Below are positions 7,567 to 16,200 of a DNA stretch of 51,363 nucleotides, piece by piece (the first letter of the stretch is position 1; every line of letters starts with the position of its first letter). Source of the DNA: Merdimonas faecis (GTDB lineage: Bacteria; Bacillota; Clostridia; Lachnospirales; Lachnospiraceae); NCBI RefSeq assembly GCF_001754075.1, contig NZ_MIEH01000037.1, forward strand, positions 1 through 51,363, given 5' to 3'. The notes under the pieces were generated by a model. It saw nothing but the letters and a program-made list of their open reading frames with translations, ran no database searches and was not told where the DNA came from. The position numbers and the translations under genes were made by a program.

Positions 7567-8295
7567 GTGGCTAAAGTATCAAGAAGAACAGCAGAAGACT
7601 TGACCGGCAGAAGATTCGGCCGGCTGACTGTGATCAGACAGCTTGAAAACCGCAACAATAGAACCAGGTGGCTGTGCAGATGTGACTGTGGCAACGAAAA
7701 GGATGTCGCGGCCAGAGATCTGAAGGCGGGAAAAGTCAAAAGCTGCGGCTGTCTCAGGCGTGAAGGGAACCGGAAGAAGATGGACATTTCCGGGCAGCAT
7801 TTCGGGAGGCTGACCGCACTGTATCCTACCGACCGCCGTGATTCCCACGGTGTTGTGTACTGGGTCTGCAGGTGCGACTGCGGCAATCAGACGGAGGTGC
7901 CGGCTTCCAATCTGGTAAACGGTACATGTAAAAGCTGCGGCTGCCTGAAAAAAGAGAATCAGGACAAGATCCAGGACCGTCTCCATCATATAGACGGGAC
8001 CTGTGTGGAATTCCTGGAAAAGCGCAAAAAGAGAAAAGATAACAAAAGCGGTTTCCGGGGAGTATATCAGGGCAAAAATGGCAGATACAGAGTCAGCATC
8101 GGATTCCGCGGGAAGCGGATTTATCTGGGAATGTACGACGACTTTGAAAATGCCGTGGAAGCCCGGCTGGAAGCAGAAAAGAATATCTATGGAGAATTTC
8201 TGGAACTGTATCATGAATGGGAAAAGAAGTCCTCTGATGATCCCGAATGGGCAAGACGCCACCCCTTTTCTGTATCAGTGCCGGTGCCGAAGTAA
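7567..8295 (+). CDS. AP2-like DNA-binding protein with two Zn-knuckle repeats
   Basis: First gene after the invertible segment; GTG start with RBS AAAGGGG at 7552-7558. The 242-aa protein has two repeats of a Cys-rich module: residues about 11-62 (GRRFGRLTVI, CRCDCGN, SCGCL) and about 77-131 (GQHFGRLTAL, CRCDCGN, SCGCL), each probably binding one metal. An AP2-like domain follows at about residues 162-212 (SGFRGVYQGKNGRYRV and GKRIYLGMYDDFENAVEA). Such modules are common in phage and mobile-element DNA-binding proteins, often with HNH nucleases, but no nuclease motif is seen here. A sequence-specific regulator of the capsule operon, or of the switch, is plausible but unproved. Confidence 0.75.
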   Translation: MAKVSRRTAEDLTGRRFGRLTVIRQLENRNNRTRWLCRCDCGNEKDVAARDLKAGKVKSCGCLRREGNRKKMDISGQHFGRLTALYPTDRRDSHGVVYWVCRCDCGNQTEVPASNLVNGTCKSCGCLKKENQDKIQDRLHHIDGTCVEFLEKRKKRKDNKSGFRGVYQGKNGRYRVSIGFRGKRIYLGMYDDFENAVEARLEAEKNIYGEFLELYHEWEKKSSDDPEWARRHPFSVSVPVPK

Positions 8296-8312
8296 ACATG
8301 CAAGGAGGACAA

Positions 8313-9041
8313 GTGTTGGACAATTTCATAGATATGCATGTTCACATACTGCCAGGAGTAGACGACGGTGCAGAAGATATAAAAGAAATGGAAGAAATGC
8401 TGAAAATTGCATATAGCGAAGGCATCCGCTGTATCATAGCGACCCCCCACCACCATCCAAGACGCGGAAAAGAATCGCCGGAAGTGCTGAGGAAGAAGGC
8501 CGCTCTTTTGCGGAAGTCTGCCCATGAGATCGACGAACATTTCCGTATATATCTTGGAACGGAAATTTTTTTTGGGCAGGATGTGCTGGAGAAGCTGAAG
8601 GAGGGACGGATCCTTACCATGAACCGGCGCAATTACGTGCTGGTAGAGTTCTCTCCGTCTGAACCGTTTTCCTATATCAAACAGAGCCTGCAGCAGCTTA
8701 TGATGGCGGGATACGAAGTCATCCTGGCGCACGCGGAACGGTACAGGTGCCTGACCGATGAGCCGGAGCTGGCGGAACAGCTGGGAGACATGGGGATCCT
8801 GCTCCAGATCAATGCCGGAAGCATTACCGGAGACGGCGGCAGAAGGATCCGGAAATTCATCAGGTATCTGATGGACGAAGATCTGGTCTTCTGCGTGGGA
8901 ACCGACGCCCACAGTGCCAGGAGCCGGGCGCCGCGGATGAAAAAGGCCGCGGAGTACGTAAAGAAAAAGTACGGCGAGGAATATGTAAGAAAGATATTCT
9001 ATGAAAATGCCAAGATGATGCTGAGGAAGGAAAAGAAATAA
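8313..9041 (+). CDS. cpsB: CpsB/YwqE-type protein-tyrosine phosphatase (PHP fold)
   Basis: Mn-dependent phosphatase that dephosphorylates the CpsD tyrosine kinase and so tunes polymer export. PHP metal ligands are visible: DMHVHILPGVDDG near the N-terminus, ATPHHHP, GTEIFF, LAHAERY and GTDAHS near the C-terminus. About 242 aa, the usual size. AAGGAGG at 8302-8308 favours GTG 8313 or TTG 8316 over ATG 8298. Followed after 1 nt by the Wzz-like gene, giving the standard cpsB-cpsC-cpsD order. Confidence 0.9.
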   Translation: MLDNFIDMHVHILPGVDDGAEDIKEMEEMLKIAYSEGIRCIIATPHHHPRRGKESPEVLRKKAALLRKSAHEIDEHFRIYLGTEIFFGQDVLEKLKEGRILTMNRRNYVLVEFSPSEPFSYIKQSLQQLMMAGYEVILAHAERYRCLTDEPELAEQLGDMGILLQINAGSITGDGGRRIRKFIRYLMDEDLVFCVGTDAHSARSRAPRMKKAAEYVKKKYGEEYVRKIFYENAKMMLRKEKK

Positions 9042-9042
9042 G

Positions 9043-9816
9043 ATGAATCAAGAACGACTGATGAATCAGGAAATTGACAATGATGAAATTACCATAGATC
9101 TGACAGAGCTTTTTATGGCGCTTTGGTCCAGGCTCCATATCATACTGATGGCAGGAGTGCTGGGGGCGCTGATCGCCTTTGTGGGCACCAATCTTCTGGT
9201 GACGCCCATGTATACCTCGGAGACCAAGGTCTATGTGCTGACCCGCTCCGACAGCACGGCAGGCATCACCTACAATGACCTACAGATGGGAACACAGCTG
9301 ACGCAGGACTATATGCAGCTGGTGACAAGCCGTCCGGTACTGGAGCAGGTGATCGCAGTCCTGAACCTGGATATGGAACCCGGTCAGTTAAAAGACATGA
9401 TCTCGGTGGAGACGCCGGAGGGAACCCGTATCTTAAGTATCCGCGTCCAGAGCGAAGATCCCAAACAGGCCAAAGAAATCGCCGATGCGGTAAGAGACTC
9501 TGTCAGTATCCAGATCACGGAGATCATGGATGCCGATGCGGTTAACACGGTGGAGGAGGGGAACCTTCCTACCAGCCCCTCATCGCCCAGTATTCCCAGG
9601 AACATTGCCATCGGCGCCCTTTTGGGTCTGATCATTGCCATGGGTGTGATCACTCTGATCTTTATCCTGGACGACACGATCAAGACACCGGACGATGTGG
9701 AGCATTATCTGGGCTTAAATACCCTGACGTCCATTCCGATCAGCGAGGGGATGAAAAAGGGGAAAAAGGTAAAGAAACTTCCGGAAAAGCAGATGATGCG
9801 CAATATGAAGCGATAA
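9043..9816 (+). CDS. cpsC: Wzz/CpsC-type polysaccharide co-polymerase and kinase activator
   Basis: Membrane protein controlling polysaccharide chain length and activating the CpsD kinase. The 257-aa protein has membrane segments near residues 30-52 and 185-208 around an extracellular domain, the Wzz signature. A proline-rich stretch (PTSPSSPSIPRN) precedes the second helix, as usual in the family. The cytoplasmic tail (DDTIKTPDDVEHYLGL) would contact CpsD, encoded 27 nt downstream. Confidence 0.9.
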   Translation: MNQERLMNQEIDNDEITIDLTELFMALWSRLHIILMAGVLGALIAFVGTNLLVTPMYTSETKVYVLTRSDSTAGITYNDLQMGTQLTQDYMQLVTSRPVLEQVIAVLNLDMEPGQLKDMISVETPEGTRILSIRVQSEDPKQAKEIADAVRDSVSIQITEIMDADAVNTVEEGNLPTSPSSPSIPRNIAIGALLGLIIAMGVITLIFILDDTIKTPDDVEHYLGLNTLTSIPISEGMKKGKKVKKLPEKQMMRNMKR

Positions 9817-9843
9817 GTGATGTTGGATAAAGGAGATACATAG

Positions 9844-10530
9844 ATGCAGGAGATTACATTAAAAAATCTGGCAAAAGATTACCGGAGCAATGAAGCCTAT
9901 AAGACTCTCCGGACGAATATTGAATTTTCGGGATCAGATAAACAGGTGATCGTGTTTACCAGCTGTACGCCGAACGAAGGAAAGAGTACCGTATCCCTTG
10001 CCCTGGCGGCCTCCCTGGCGGAAGGGGAGAAGCGGGTGCTGTTCATTGATGCGGATCTCCGGAAATCGGTAATGATGGGACGCCATAAGATTATCGGGGA
10101 ACTGAATGGTTTAAGCCATTTCCTTTCCGGCCAGGTGGAATTAAAGGACGTGATCTGTAAAACCCAGATCCAGGGACTGTCCGTAATCATGGCAGGCGTG
10201 GTGCCGCCAAATCCTTCAGAGCTTCTGGGAAATCACCGGTTTGAGGCTATGCTGGACGGGGCGAGAAAAGCCTATGATTATGTGATCATCGATGCGCCGC
10301 CCCTTGGAAGTGTCATCGACGCGGCCATCGTTGCAAGACACTGCGACGCTTCTGTCCTGGTGGTGGCAGCGTCCACCATCAGCTATAAATTTGCCCGGAC
10401 GGTCAAAGAGCAGCTGGAAAAAGCAGGCTGTCCCATCCTGGGTGTGGTGCTGAATAAGGTAGATATGAAGCAGAACAAATATTACGGGAAATATTATGGA
10501 AAATACTACGGATCATACGGGGAGAAGTAG
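9844..10530 (+). CDS. cpsD: CpsD/YwqD-type bacterial tyrosine kinase
   Basis: Cytoplasmic BY-kinase that autophosphorylates and works with CpsC in polymer assembly. Of its 228 aa, Walker A is TPNEGKST (42-49), Walker A' is VLFIDADLRKS (65-75), and Walker B is the DYVIIDAPP segment near 139-147. The C-terminus has a tyrosine cluster built from repeated K-Y-Y-G units, the autophosphorylation tail. RBS AAGGAG at 9830-9835. Confidence 0.93.
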   Translation: MQEITLKNLAKDYRSNEAYKTLRTNIEFSGSDKQVIVFTSCTPNEGKSTVSLALAASLAEGEKRVLFIDADLRKSVMMGRHKIIGELNGLSHFLSGQVELKDVICKTQIQGLSVIMAGVVPPNPSELLGNHRFEAMLDGARKAYDYVIIDAPPLGSVIDAAIVARHCDASVLVVAASTISYKFARTVKEQLEKAGCPILGVVLNKVDMKQNKYYGKYYGKYYGSYGEK

Positions 10531-10533
10531 AAG

Positions 10534-11241
10534 ATGAAACAGCGTTTGGTAATGCTGGCTCTGGCGGCGGGCTGCATCGTACTGGCAGTGGCCGGTGCGC
10601 TGGTCTATCTCGGACAGGACCGGAAGGCGCCGGAGATTACAGTGGAAGATACGGAAATCAGTTATACGGAAGGCGGAGACTATGAGGAACTGCTGGAAGG
10701 TGTAACTGCAGAGGATAACATAGACGGCGACCTGACAGACCAGGTATTCGTAGATAAGATCATCCAGACCGGGGAAGATACCGGGATCGTCTACTATGGC
10801 GTCATGGATAAGCATCACAACGTAGGGACGGCCAGACGGACCATCACGTATCATCTGTCAGAAAACGGCGATGAGGCCGTGGCAGAACAGACAGAGGAAG
10901 CGGAAGAAGCGGAAGGCGAAGAGGAAGAGGCTGCCGGCCAGGAGGAGGCAGCGCAGACAGAGCCGAAGGAAGAAGAGACGCTTCAGCCTGACGGGGCCCG
11001 CCCTGCACTGGCTCTGACAGCGACAGAAACCACGATCGCCGTGGGGACAGCCTTTGATCCCATGAGTGTGGTCAAGGACGCCGTGGACGATGTGGATACC
11101 AAAGACTCTCTGTATCAGCGGATCAGCGCCAACGGAACCTATGATACCAACGTGCCAGGGACCTATACGATCCAGTATTTCGTGACAGACAGTTCGGGAA
11201 ACACTTCGGATCCCCAGAATTTTACATTGAAGGTACAGTAG
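10534..11241 (+). CDS. Membrane-anchored protein with two Ig-like (DUF5011-type) domains
   Basis: The 235-aa protein has an N-terminal membrane anchor at about residues 4-26. Two beta-rich domains of the bacterial Ig/DUF5011 type (about 33-110 and 160-235) are joined by a highly acidic Glu/Ala linker (about 112-152). Signatures include D..DGDLTD and PGTYTIQYFVTDSSGN. Such proteins sit in Firmicutes capsule loci but their role is not settled; a wall- or polymer-binding spacer is a reasonable guess. It begins 4 nt after cpsD and is followed by the LCP gene. Confidence 0.75.
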   Translation: MKQRLVMLALAAGCIVLAVAGALVYLGQDRKAPEITVEDTEISYTEGGDYEELLEGVTAEDNIDGDLTDQVFVDKIIQTGEDTGIVYYGVMDKHHNVGTARRTITYHLSENGDEAVAEQTEEAEEAEGEEEEAAGQEEAAQTEPKEEETLQPDGARPALALTATETTIAVGTAFDPMSVVKDAVDDVDTKDSLYQRISANGTYDTNVPGTYTIQYFVTDSSGNTSDPQNFTLKVQ

Positions 11242-11281
11242 ACAGGAAACGACTGAACGTACCGTGTAGAGGAGATTAGAG

Positions 11282-12712
11282 ATGGAACATCATCATAAAC
11301 GGAAAAAGAACAAAAATATGGCCGGAAAGCTGATCACGATCCTGCAGCTGATCCTGTCCGCGGGACTGCTGATCCTTGTCTGGAACAGCGGCATGGTTCC
11401 GGGACTGTATCTGGCGCTTCTGGGCGGAGGCCTGCTGCTTTTATTCGCAGTCACCTTCTGCCTGCAGTATGTGAAAAGCAAGGTTAAATATGCCGGTATG
11501 GTTATCAGTATCCTGATCAGTATCGGACTGACGGTGGGTATCGTCTACTTCCTGCGGATCCAGCAGACTATGGCGGATGTGGGAGGCGCCACCTATAAGA
11601 CCGATAACATGATCGTGGTAGTCAAGGCCAGTGATCCGGCAGAAAGCATCCTGGATGCAGCAAACTACCGCTTCGGATATCAGACCAGCGTGGATCAGGA
11701 GAATAACGACAAAATGCTGGACGACGTCCAGACGGTGGCGGGCAGGGAGTTAAAACTCAGCGAGTACGACACGGTGACAGACCTGGCGAACGGCCTGCTG
11801 TCCGGCCAGATTGAGGCGGCCATCTACAACGAGGCCTTTGACGGCATCATCGAGGAGAGTATTGAAGACTATAAAGATCAGGTGAAGATCCTGTACCAGT
11901 ACGGTATCGAGACGGAGATCCAGCAGGAAGACACCAGTGTGGAAGCGCCGTTCAACGTATATATCAGCGGTATCGACGTATCCGGACCGATCACCACCAA
12001 CAGCCGGAGCGATGTGAACATTATCATGACGGTGAACCCGAATACCAAGAAGATCCTGCTGACCACCACGCCGAGAGACTATTACGTGACGATCCCGAAT
12101 ATTTCCGGAGAACAAAGGGACAAGCTGACCCATGCGGGAATCTACGGGGTGGACGCCTCCATGGCCACCCTGGAGCAGCTCTACGGCATCGATATCAGCT
12201 ACTATGCGAGAGTCAATTTCACATCCCTGATCACCATCGTGGATGCGCTGGGAGGCGTGGATGTGAATTCGGAGTATGCCTTCAGCGCCGGCGGCTATGA
12301 CTTTGTCCAGGGCACCAACCATCTGGACGGAAAAGCTGCACTGGCTTTCTCAAGAGAGCGTTACAGCTTCGAGAGCGGAGACAACCAGAGAGGCAAGAAC
12401 CAGGAGGCAGTGCTGACGGCTATCCTGCAAAAAGCCATGTCTCCGGCTATCCTGACCAGCGCAAACCAGATTCTTTCTCAGGTCAGCGACAGTGTGGAGA
12501 CCAATATGACCCAGGACGAGATGGCCAAATTCATCAATATGCAGTTGTCCGACGGTGCGGGCTGGACGATAGTATCTACAGCGGCCACCGGTACGGGAGA
12601 CAACCAGGCATGCTTCTCGTCGGGATCACAGCTTCTCTATGTGATGTGGCCGGATGAGGCCATCGTGGGGGATATCTCCAGACGGATGGATCAGGTCTTA
12701 AGCGGCAATTAA
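11282..12712 (+). CDS. LytR-CpsA-Psr (LCP) family glycopolymer ligase
   Basis: Membrane enzyme that transfers lipid-linked polymer to the cell wall. The 476-aa protein has a cationic start, three N-terminal membrane segments (about 15-35, 38-58, 64-90), an accessory extracellular region (about 105-215), and the LCP catalytic domain (about 225-470). Conserved features include RSDVNIIMTVNP, TTPRDYYVTIP, KLTHAGIYG, GGVDV, DGKAALAFSRER and NQRGKNQEAV, with the Arg residues that bind the pyrophosphate. RBS AGAGGAG at 11268-11274. Its presence suggests that the polymer is wall-anchored. Confidence 0.9.
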   Translation: MEHHHKRKKNKNMAGKLITILQLILSAGLLILVWNSGMVPGLYLALLGGGLLLLFAVTFCLQYVKSKVKYAGMVISILISIGLTVGIVYFLRIQQTMADVGGATYKTDNMIVVVKASDPAESILDAANYRFGYQTSVDQENNDKMLDDVQTVAGRELKLSEYDTVTDLANGLLSGQIEAAIYNEAFDGIIEESIEDYKDQVKILYQYGIETEIQQEDTSVEAPFNVYISGIDVSGPITTNSRSDVNIIMTVNPNTKKILLTTTPRDYYVTIPNISGEQRDKLTHAGIYGVDASMATLEQLYGIDISYYARVNFTSLITIVDALGGVDVNSEYAFSAGGYDFVQGTNHLDGKAALAFSRERYSFESGDNQRGKNQEAVLTAILQKAMSPAILTSANQILSQVSDSVETNMTQDEMAKFINMQLSDGAGWTIVSTAATGTGDNQACFSSGSQLLYVMWPDEAIVGDISRRMDQVLSGN

Positions 12713-12745
12713 GATGCAAAGTTATGAGGGAAAAGAGGAAATGGT

Positions 12746-12901
12746 ATGGGATACATAGGATGGGCGCTGGCAAGCGCTGCAGTCGTTGACCCGGAACGGG
12801 CGGTCATTGCGGCCGGCGGTGCAGTTGCTGCAGGGATGGTGATCTTTTTTATAAGAAATAAAAGAAATATTGCAGAGAGGCTGAAGAAACATCATGGATA
12901 A
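12746..12901 (+). CDS. Small membrane protein, 51 aa
   Basis: A short ORF between the LCP gene and the dehydratase gene. ATG 12746 is preceded by AGAGGAA, and its stop overlaps the next start (12894), so it looks translationally coupled. The product has a hydrophobic Ala/Gly/Val stretch (about residues 17-35) followed by a strongly basic tail (RNKRNIAERLKKHH), positive-inside topology. No family recognised. Supported by RBS, overlap and composition only. Confidence 0.5.
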   Translation: MGYIGWALASAAVVDPERAVIAAGGAVAAGMVIFFIRNKRNIAERLKKHHG

Positions 12902-14762
12902 GTGGATTCGAAATCCGGGGTGGACCTGGGTACAGAAAGCGTTTCTGATCGCCTTTCTGGATGGACTGATTATCCTGGCAGCCTATCTGATGGCGCTGCT
13001 CCTGCGGTTTGATTTCATATTCTCCCGGATTCCCAGAGAATATGTGGAAGGATATATCTGGTCCATGCCCTACTGGATCGCCATAACGATCGTAGTGTTT
13101 TACGGGTGCCGGCTGTATCACAGTGTCTGGCGTCTGGCCAGCATTTCAGAACTGCAGATGAGCATCGTTGCTTATATCATCTTAATACCGGCCTATACAC
13201 TTGGCATGCTTTTCATGAAGCTTCAGATGCCCAGATCGTATTACTTCATGGGATATGTCCTGTCATTTCTGCTGACTACGGGATTAAGGTTTTCCTTTCG
13301 GTTCCTTCGCTTTTATGTAAGGAAGCGGGAAGGCGAAGACGAAGGGCAGGACCGGATCATGGTGATCGGCGGCGGATCGGCAGGGCAGGCAGTCATCAAG
13401 GAACTGACCGGCAGCCGCGGCAATCCGGCCAGAGTATGCTGTGTCATCGATGACAACCCTAACAAATGGGGCCGGATGCTGGAGGGCATCCCGATCGTGG
13501 GAGACAGGAATGACATCCTGGAAGCTGTAGAAAAATACAGAATCAACCGGATCATCTATGCGATCCCGGCGACCACCGGAAAGAACCGGAAAGACATCCT
13601 GAATATCTGTAAGGAAACCAGCTGCAGGCTTCAGACCGTGCCCAGCGTGGCGCAGCTGGTGAATGGAGAGGTCAAGGTGACCAGGCTTCGGGATGTGGAG
13701 ATTACCGACCTTCTGGGACGTGCCCAGGTGAAGGTCAACAATCAGGAAATATTTGATGTGCTGAAGGATAAGGTGGTCATGGTGACCGGCGGCGGAGGCT
13801 CTATCGGAAGCGAGCTGTGCCGCCAGATTGCCGGTGCAGGCCCGCGGATACTGATCATTTTCGATATATACGAAAATAATGCCTATGCGATCCAGCAGGA
13901 ATTAAAGAAAAAATATCCGGGACTTCACCTGGAAACGCTGATCGGTTCCGTAAGGAACACCAACCGGGTTAACAGCATTATCGAGAAGTACCGGCCGGAC
14001 GTCATCTACCATGCGGCAGCCCACAAGCATGTGCCGCTGATGGAAGACAGCCCTAATGAGGCAATCAAGAACAATGTAGAGGGCACGTATAAAGTGGCCC
14101 GGTCCGCTGCAAAATATGGGGTGAAAAAGTTTGTACTGATCTCTACGGACAAGGCGGTGAATCCCACCAATATCATGGGGGCATCCAAGCGCCTGTGCGA
14201 GATGGTAGTACAGATGATGAACCGGCAGTCGCCGGGGACAGATTTTGTGGCGGTTCGATTCGGAAACGTGCTGGGCAGCAACGGCAGCGTGATCCCGCTT
14301 TTTAAGAAGCAGATCGCGGAGGGCGGTCCGGTGACAGTTACCGATAAAAATATTATCCGCTACTTCATGACCATCCCAGAGGCGGTGTCTCTGGTACTGC
14401 AGGCCTCCTACTATGCCAAAGGCGGAGAAATCTTCGTGCTGGACATGGGAGAGCCAGTCAAGATCGACGATATGGCCAGGAACCTGATTCGGCTGTCCGG
14501 TTACACGCCAGATGTAGACATCCCCATCGTCTATACCGGGCTCCGGCCCGGGGAGAAGCTGTATGAAGAGCTTCTGATGGATGAAGAGGGAATGCAGGAA
14601 ACAGACAATGAACTGATCTTCATCGGAAAACCTATTGTGATGGATGATGAAGATTTTAAGGAAAAACTGGAACTGCTGGACAGAGAAAGCAGGAATGAGT
14701 CCGGCAGGATCAAGGAGATCGTGGCAGAAATCGTGCCAACGTATCATCCGGATTTGAACTAA
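12894..14762 (+). CDS. Membrane NDP-sugar 4,6-dehydratase, PglF/WbpM/CapD-type
   Basis: Probably converts UDP-GlcNAc to UDP-4-keto-6-deoxy-HexNAc. The 622-aa protein has four N-terminal membrane helices (about 17-135), a first Rossmann-like domain (about 150-275; VIGGGSAGQAV), and a C-terminal SDR domain (about 285-600) with VTGGGGSIGSELCRQI, YHAAAHKHVPLME and STDKAVNPTNIMGASKRL. The catalytic Lys and the DK pair of this dehydratase subfamily are visible. The DegT aminotransferase downstream could use its product, giving an amino-deoxy sugar. The exact sugar is not predictable by eye. Confidence 0.9.
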   Translation: MDKWIRNPGWTWVQKAFLIAFLDGLIILAAYLMALLLRFDFIFSRIPREYVEGYIWSMPYWIAITIVVFYGCRLYHSVWRLASISELQMSIVAYIILIPAYTLGMLFMKLQMPRSYYFMGYVLSFLLTTGLRFSFRFLRFYVRKREGEDEGQDRIMVIGGGSAGQAVIKELTGSRGNPARVCCVIDDNPNKWGRMLEGIPIVGDRNDILEAVEKYRINRIIYAIPATTGKNRKDILNICKETSCRLQTVPSVAQLVNGEVKVTRLRDVEITDLLGRAQVKVNNQEIFDVLKDKVVMVTGGGGSIGSELCRQIAGAGPRILIIFDIYENNAYAIQQELKKKYPGLHLETLIGSVRNTNRVNSIIEKYRPDVIYHAAAHKHVPLMEDSPNEAIKNNVEGTYKVARSAAKYGVKKFVLISTDKAVNPTNIMGASKRLCEMVVQMMNRQSPGTDFVAVRFGNVLGSNGSVIPLFKKQIAEGGPVTVTDKNIIRYFMTIPEAVSLVLQASYYAKGGEIFVLDMGEPVKIDDMARNLIRLSGYTPDVDIPIVYTGLRPGEKLYEELLMDEEGMQETDNELIFIGKPIVMDDEDFKEKLELLDRESRNESGRIKEIVAEIVPTYHPDLN

Positions 14763-14795
14763 AAATCTTATCGCATTTTCAATCGTCGCTTTGCC

Positions 14796-14928
14796 GCGTT
14801 GGAAACGCATAAGTGTAATAGGGTGTGTGAAAGATTCGGGCGTGCAGCTTTCGTAAAAGTTAAGCTGCAGCAGGCCGGAATGGCGAAGCATACCCTCTTA
14901 TCAGGAAGGCAAAGCAGAAAGGACTGCT
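14796..14928 (+). promoter_or_regulatory. Structured leader RNA of loaP with hairpin-embedded ribosome site
   Basis: Between the dehydratase and loaP several helices can be drawn: GCGTT/AACGC (14796-14808); an outer stem 14820-14827 with 14889-14896 (8 bp, one G-U); a middle stem 14835-14841 with 14874-14880 (one mismatch); and a perfect 8-bp inner stem 14843-14850 with 14862-14869. Last, GCAG (14914-14917) pairs with CTGC (14924-14927) and places the AAAGGA ribosome site in the loop just before the ATG at 14929. It does not match a riboswitch class I recognise. Manual pairing only. Confidence 0.45.
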
Positions 14929-15435
14929 ATGTGGTATGTGATCCAGGTCAGAACCGGTACAGAAGAGGAGATCCAGAGGCAGTGTGAAAATATCATTGAT
15001 AAAAGCATATTAGAAAAAAGTTTCATTCCAAGGTATGAACAGGAACGGAAATATCGAGGACAATGGCATACAGAATTAAAGATACTGTTCCCGGGATACG
15101 TGTTCCTGGTCAGTGAGGAGAAAGAGAAGCTGTTCTTTGAACTGAAGCGGATCATGGGACTTACAAAGCTGCTGGGGACAGGAGAGACAATCGTCCCGCT
15201 GACGGATGAGGAAGTGAATTTCTTGCTGAGACTTGGCGGCGAAGAACAGACTGTCGGGATGTCGGAGGGAATCATTGAAAATGACAGAGTGGCCGTGACC
15301 AACGGCCCGCTGAAAGGAAATGAAGGACTGATCAGGAAAATCGACCGCCACAAACGGAAGGCCTGGCTGGAGATCGAAATGTTCGGGAGAACGGTGGAGA
15401 TGCAGGTAGGGCTGGAAGTTGTGGGGAAGAGATAG
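14929..15435 (+). CDS. loaP: LoaP-type NusG paralogue, transcription antiterminator
   Basis: The 168-aa protein has a NusG N-terminal domain (MWYVIQVRTGTEEEIQ to LFPGYVFLVS, about residues 1-105) and a C-terminal KOW domain (about 115-168; NDRVAVTNGPLKGNEGLIRKI). Specialised NusG proteins in polysaccharide loci keep RNA polymerase through terminators in the same operon. A terminator 30 nt downstream and a very long gene cluster fit that role. UpxY/RfaH-like antiterminators are the alternative label; core NusG is unlikely because secE and ribosomal genes are absent here. Confidence 0.85.
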   Translation: MWYVIQVRTGTEEEIQRQCENIIDKSILEKSFIPRYEQERKYRGQWHTELKILFPGYVFLVSEEKEKLFFELKRIMGLTKLLGTGETIVPLTDEEVNFLLRLGGEEQTVGMSEGIIENDRVAVTNGPLKGNEGLIRKIDRHKRKAWLEIEMFGRTVEMQVGLEVVGKR

Positions 15436-15464
15436 AAGAAAATCAAAAAGAGAAGTTTGAAATG

Positions 15465-15490
15465 AGAGCCTTGCGGAGGCTCTTATTTTT
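15465..15490 (+). terminator. Intrinsic terminator after loaP
   Basis: AGAGCCT (15465-15471), loop TGCGG, AGGCTCT (15477-15483), then TATTTTT. A 7-bp perfect stem with a U-rich tail, placed between loaP and the rest of the capsule genes, where LoaP-assisted read-through would be needed. Confidence 0.75.
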
Positions 15491-15512
15491 GTGGAGAAAT
15501 AAGGAAGAAGCA

Positions 15513-15950
15513 GATGTTAGCAGAAAGAGAAATAACAGAAATTCAGCCATTTGAAAAGAAGATCTGGCTCTCCAGCCCTACCATGCACGGGCCGGAACTA
15601 GAATATACAACAGAAGCCTACAGGACAAACTGGATGTCTACAGTGGGAGAAGAAAGCTATCTATATCTATAAGAGGTACAGAGAGGGCTTTAAAGATTTG
15701 CCAGTAACCATGAGCCCCTATGATGCCAAGAACAGTGAGTCAAACATCAGGCTGACCTGCATAATCATCAACCCGGAGGCCATGTGCCGTCAGGTGAGGG
15801 GAGAGCGGAAAGTTCTGTATATTACAGGGCCGCAGAGATCCTGTTCTATAGAAGTATTGGAGACGCTGGCATCCTGCAATGCAGAGAGATAACCCATCTG
15901 AAGACCTATGCATATGTGGCCGATGATGGAGATGGAAGAGGATTATGACT
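15513..15950 (+). pseudogene. DegT/DnrJ/EryC1 aminotransferase remnant with internal deletion
   Basis: Residues 1-46 from ATG 15513 read as the start of a sugar aminotransferase (IWLSSPTMHGPELEY and TNWMSTVGEE). After about 15655 the frame shifts and the text resumes as the C-terminal part of the same family: IYKRYREGFKDLPVTMSPYD, INPEAMCRQVRGE and IEVLETLASCNAE, then another shift before YAYVADDGDGRG. Roughly 250 central codons, including the PLP-lysine region, are missing. The downstream DegT gene (16201) is intact and of a different subtype, so it is not the other half. Confidence 0.75.
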
Positions 15951-16200
15951 CTGTGTAGCATAACTTTAGAAGGATAGTGATTTGTATAAAACAAAATATT
16001 GGCGTAGAACTTAGAAGTTTGACTCAATATTTATGAAAGGTTAACAATAATAAACCGCACATAATCCTATAAGATCCACTTATGCAAGAAGAACCAGAAG
16101 GTATAGGCAACATATGTATGATGGGGCAAATAGGTCTACGTAAGTGGCTTGATGAATTACTGTGAAACAAAACATCGCATAGAAAGGAAAGACGATAATA

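Noticed and set aside
13902-14891. 329-codon minus-strand open frame
   Set aside because: Antisense to the conserved dehydratase gene, no RBS, composition typical of a shadow frame.
14796-14928. Cobalamin or c-di-GMP riboswitch ahead of loaP
   Set aside because: Conserved core sequences of these classes are not present; kept only as an unclassified structured leader.
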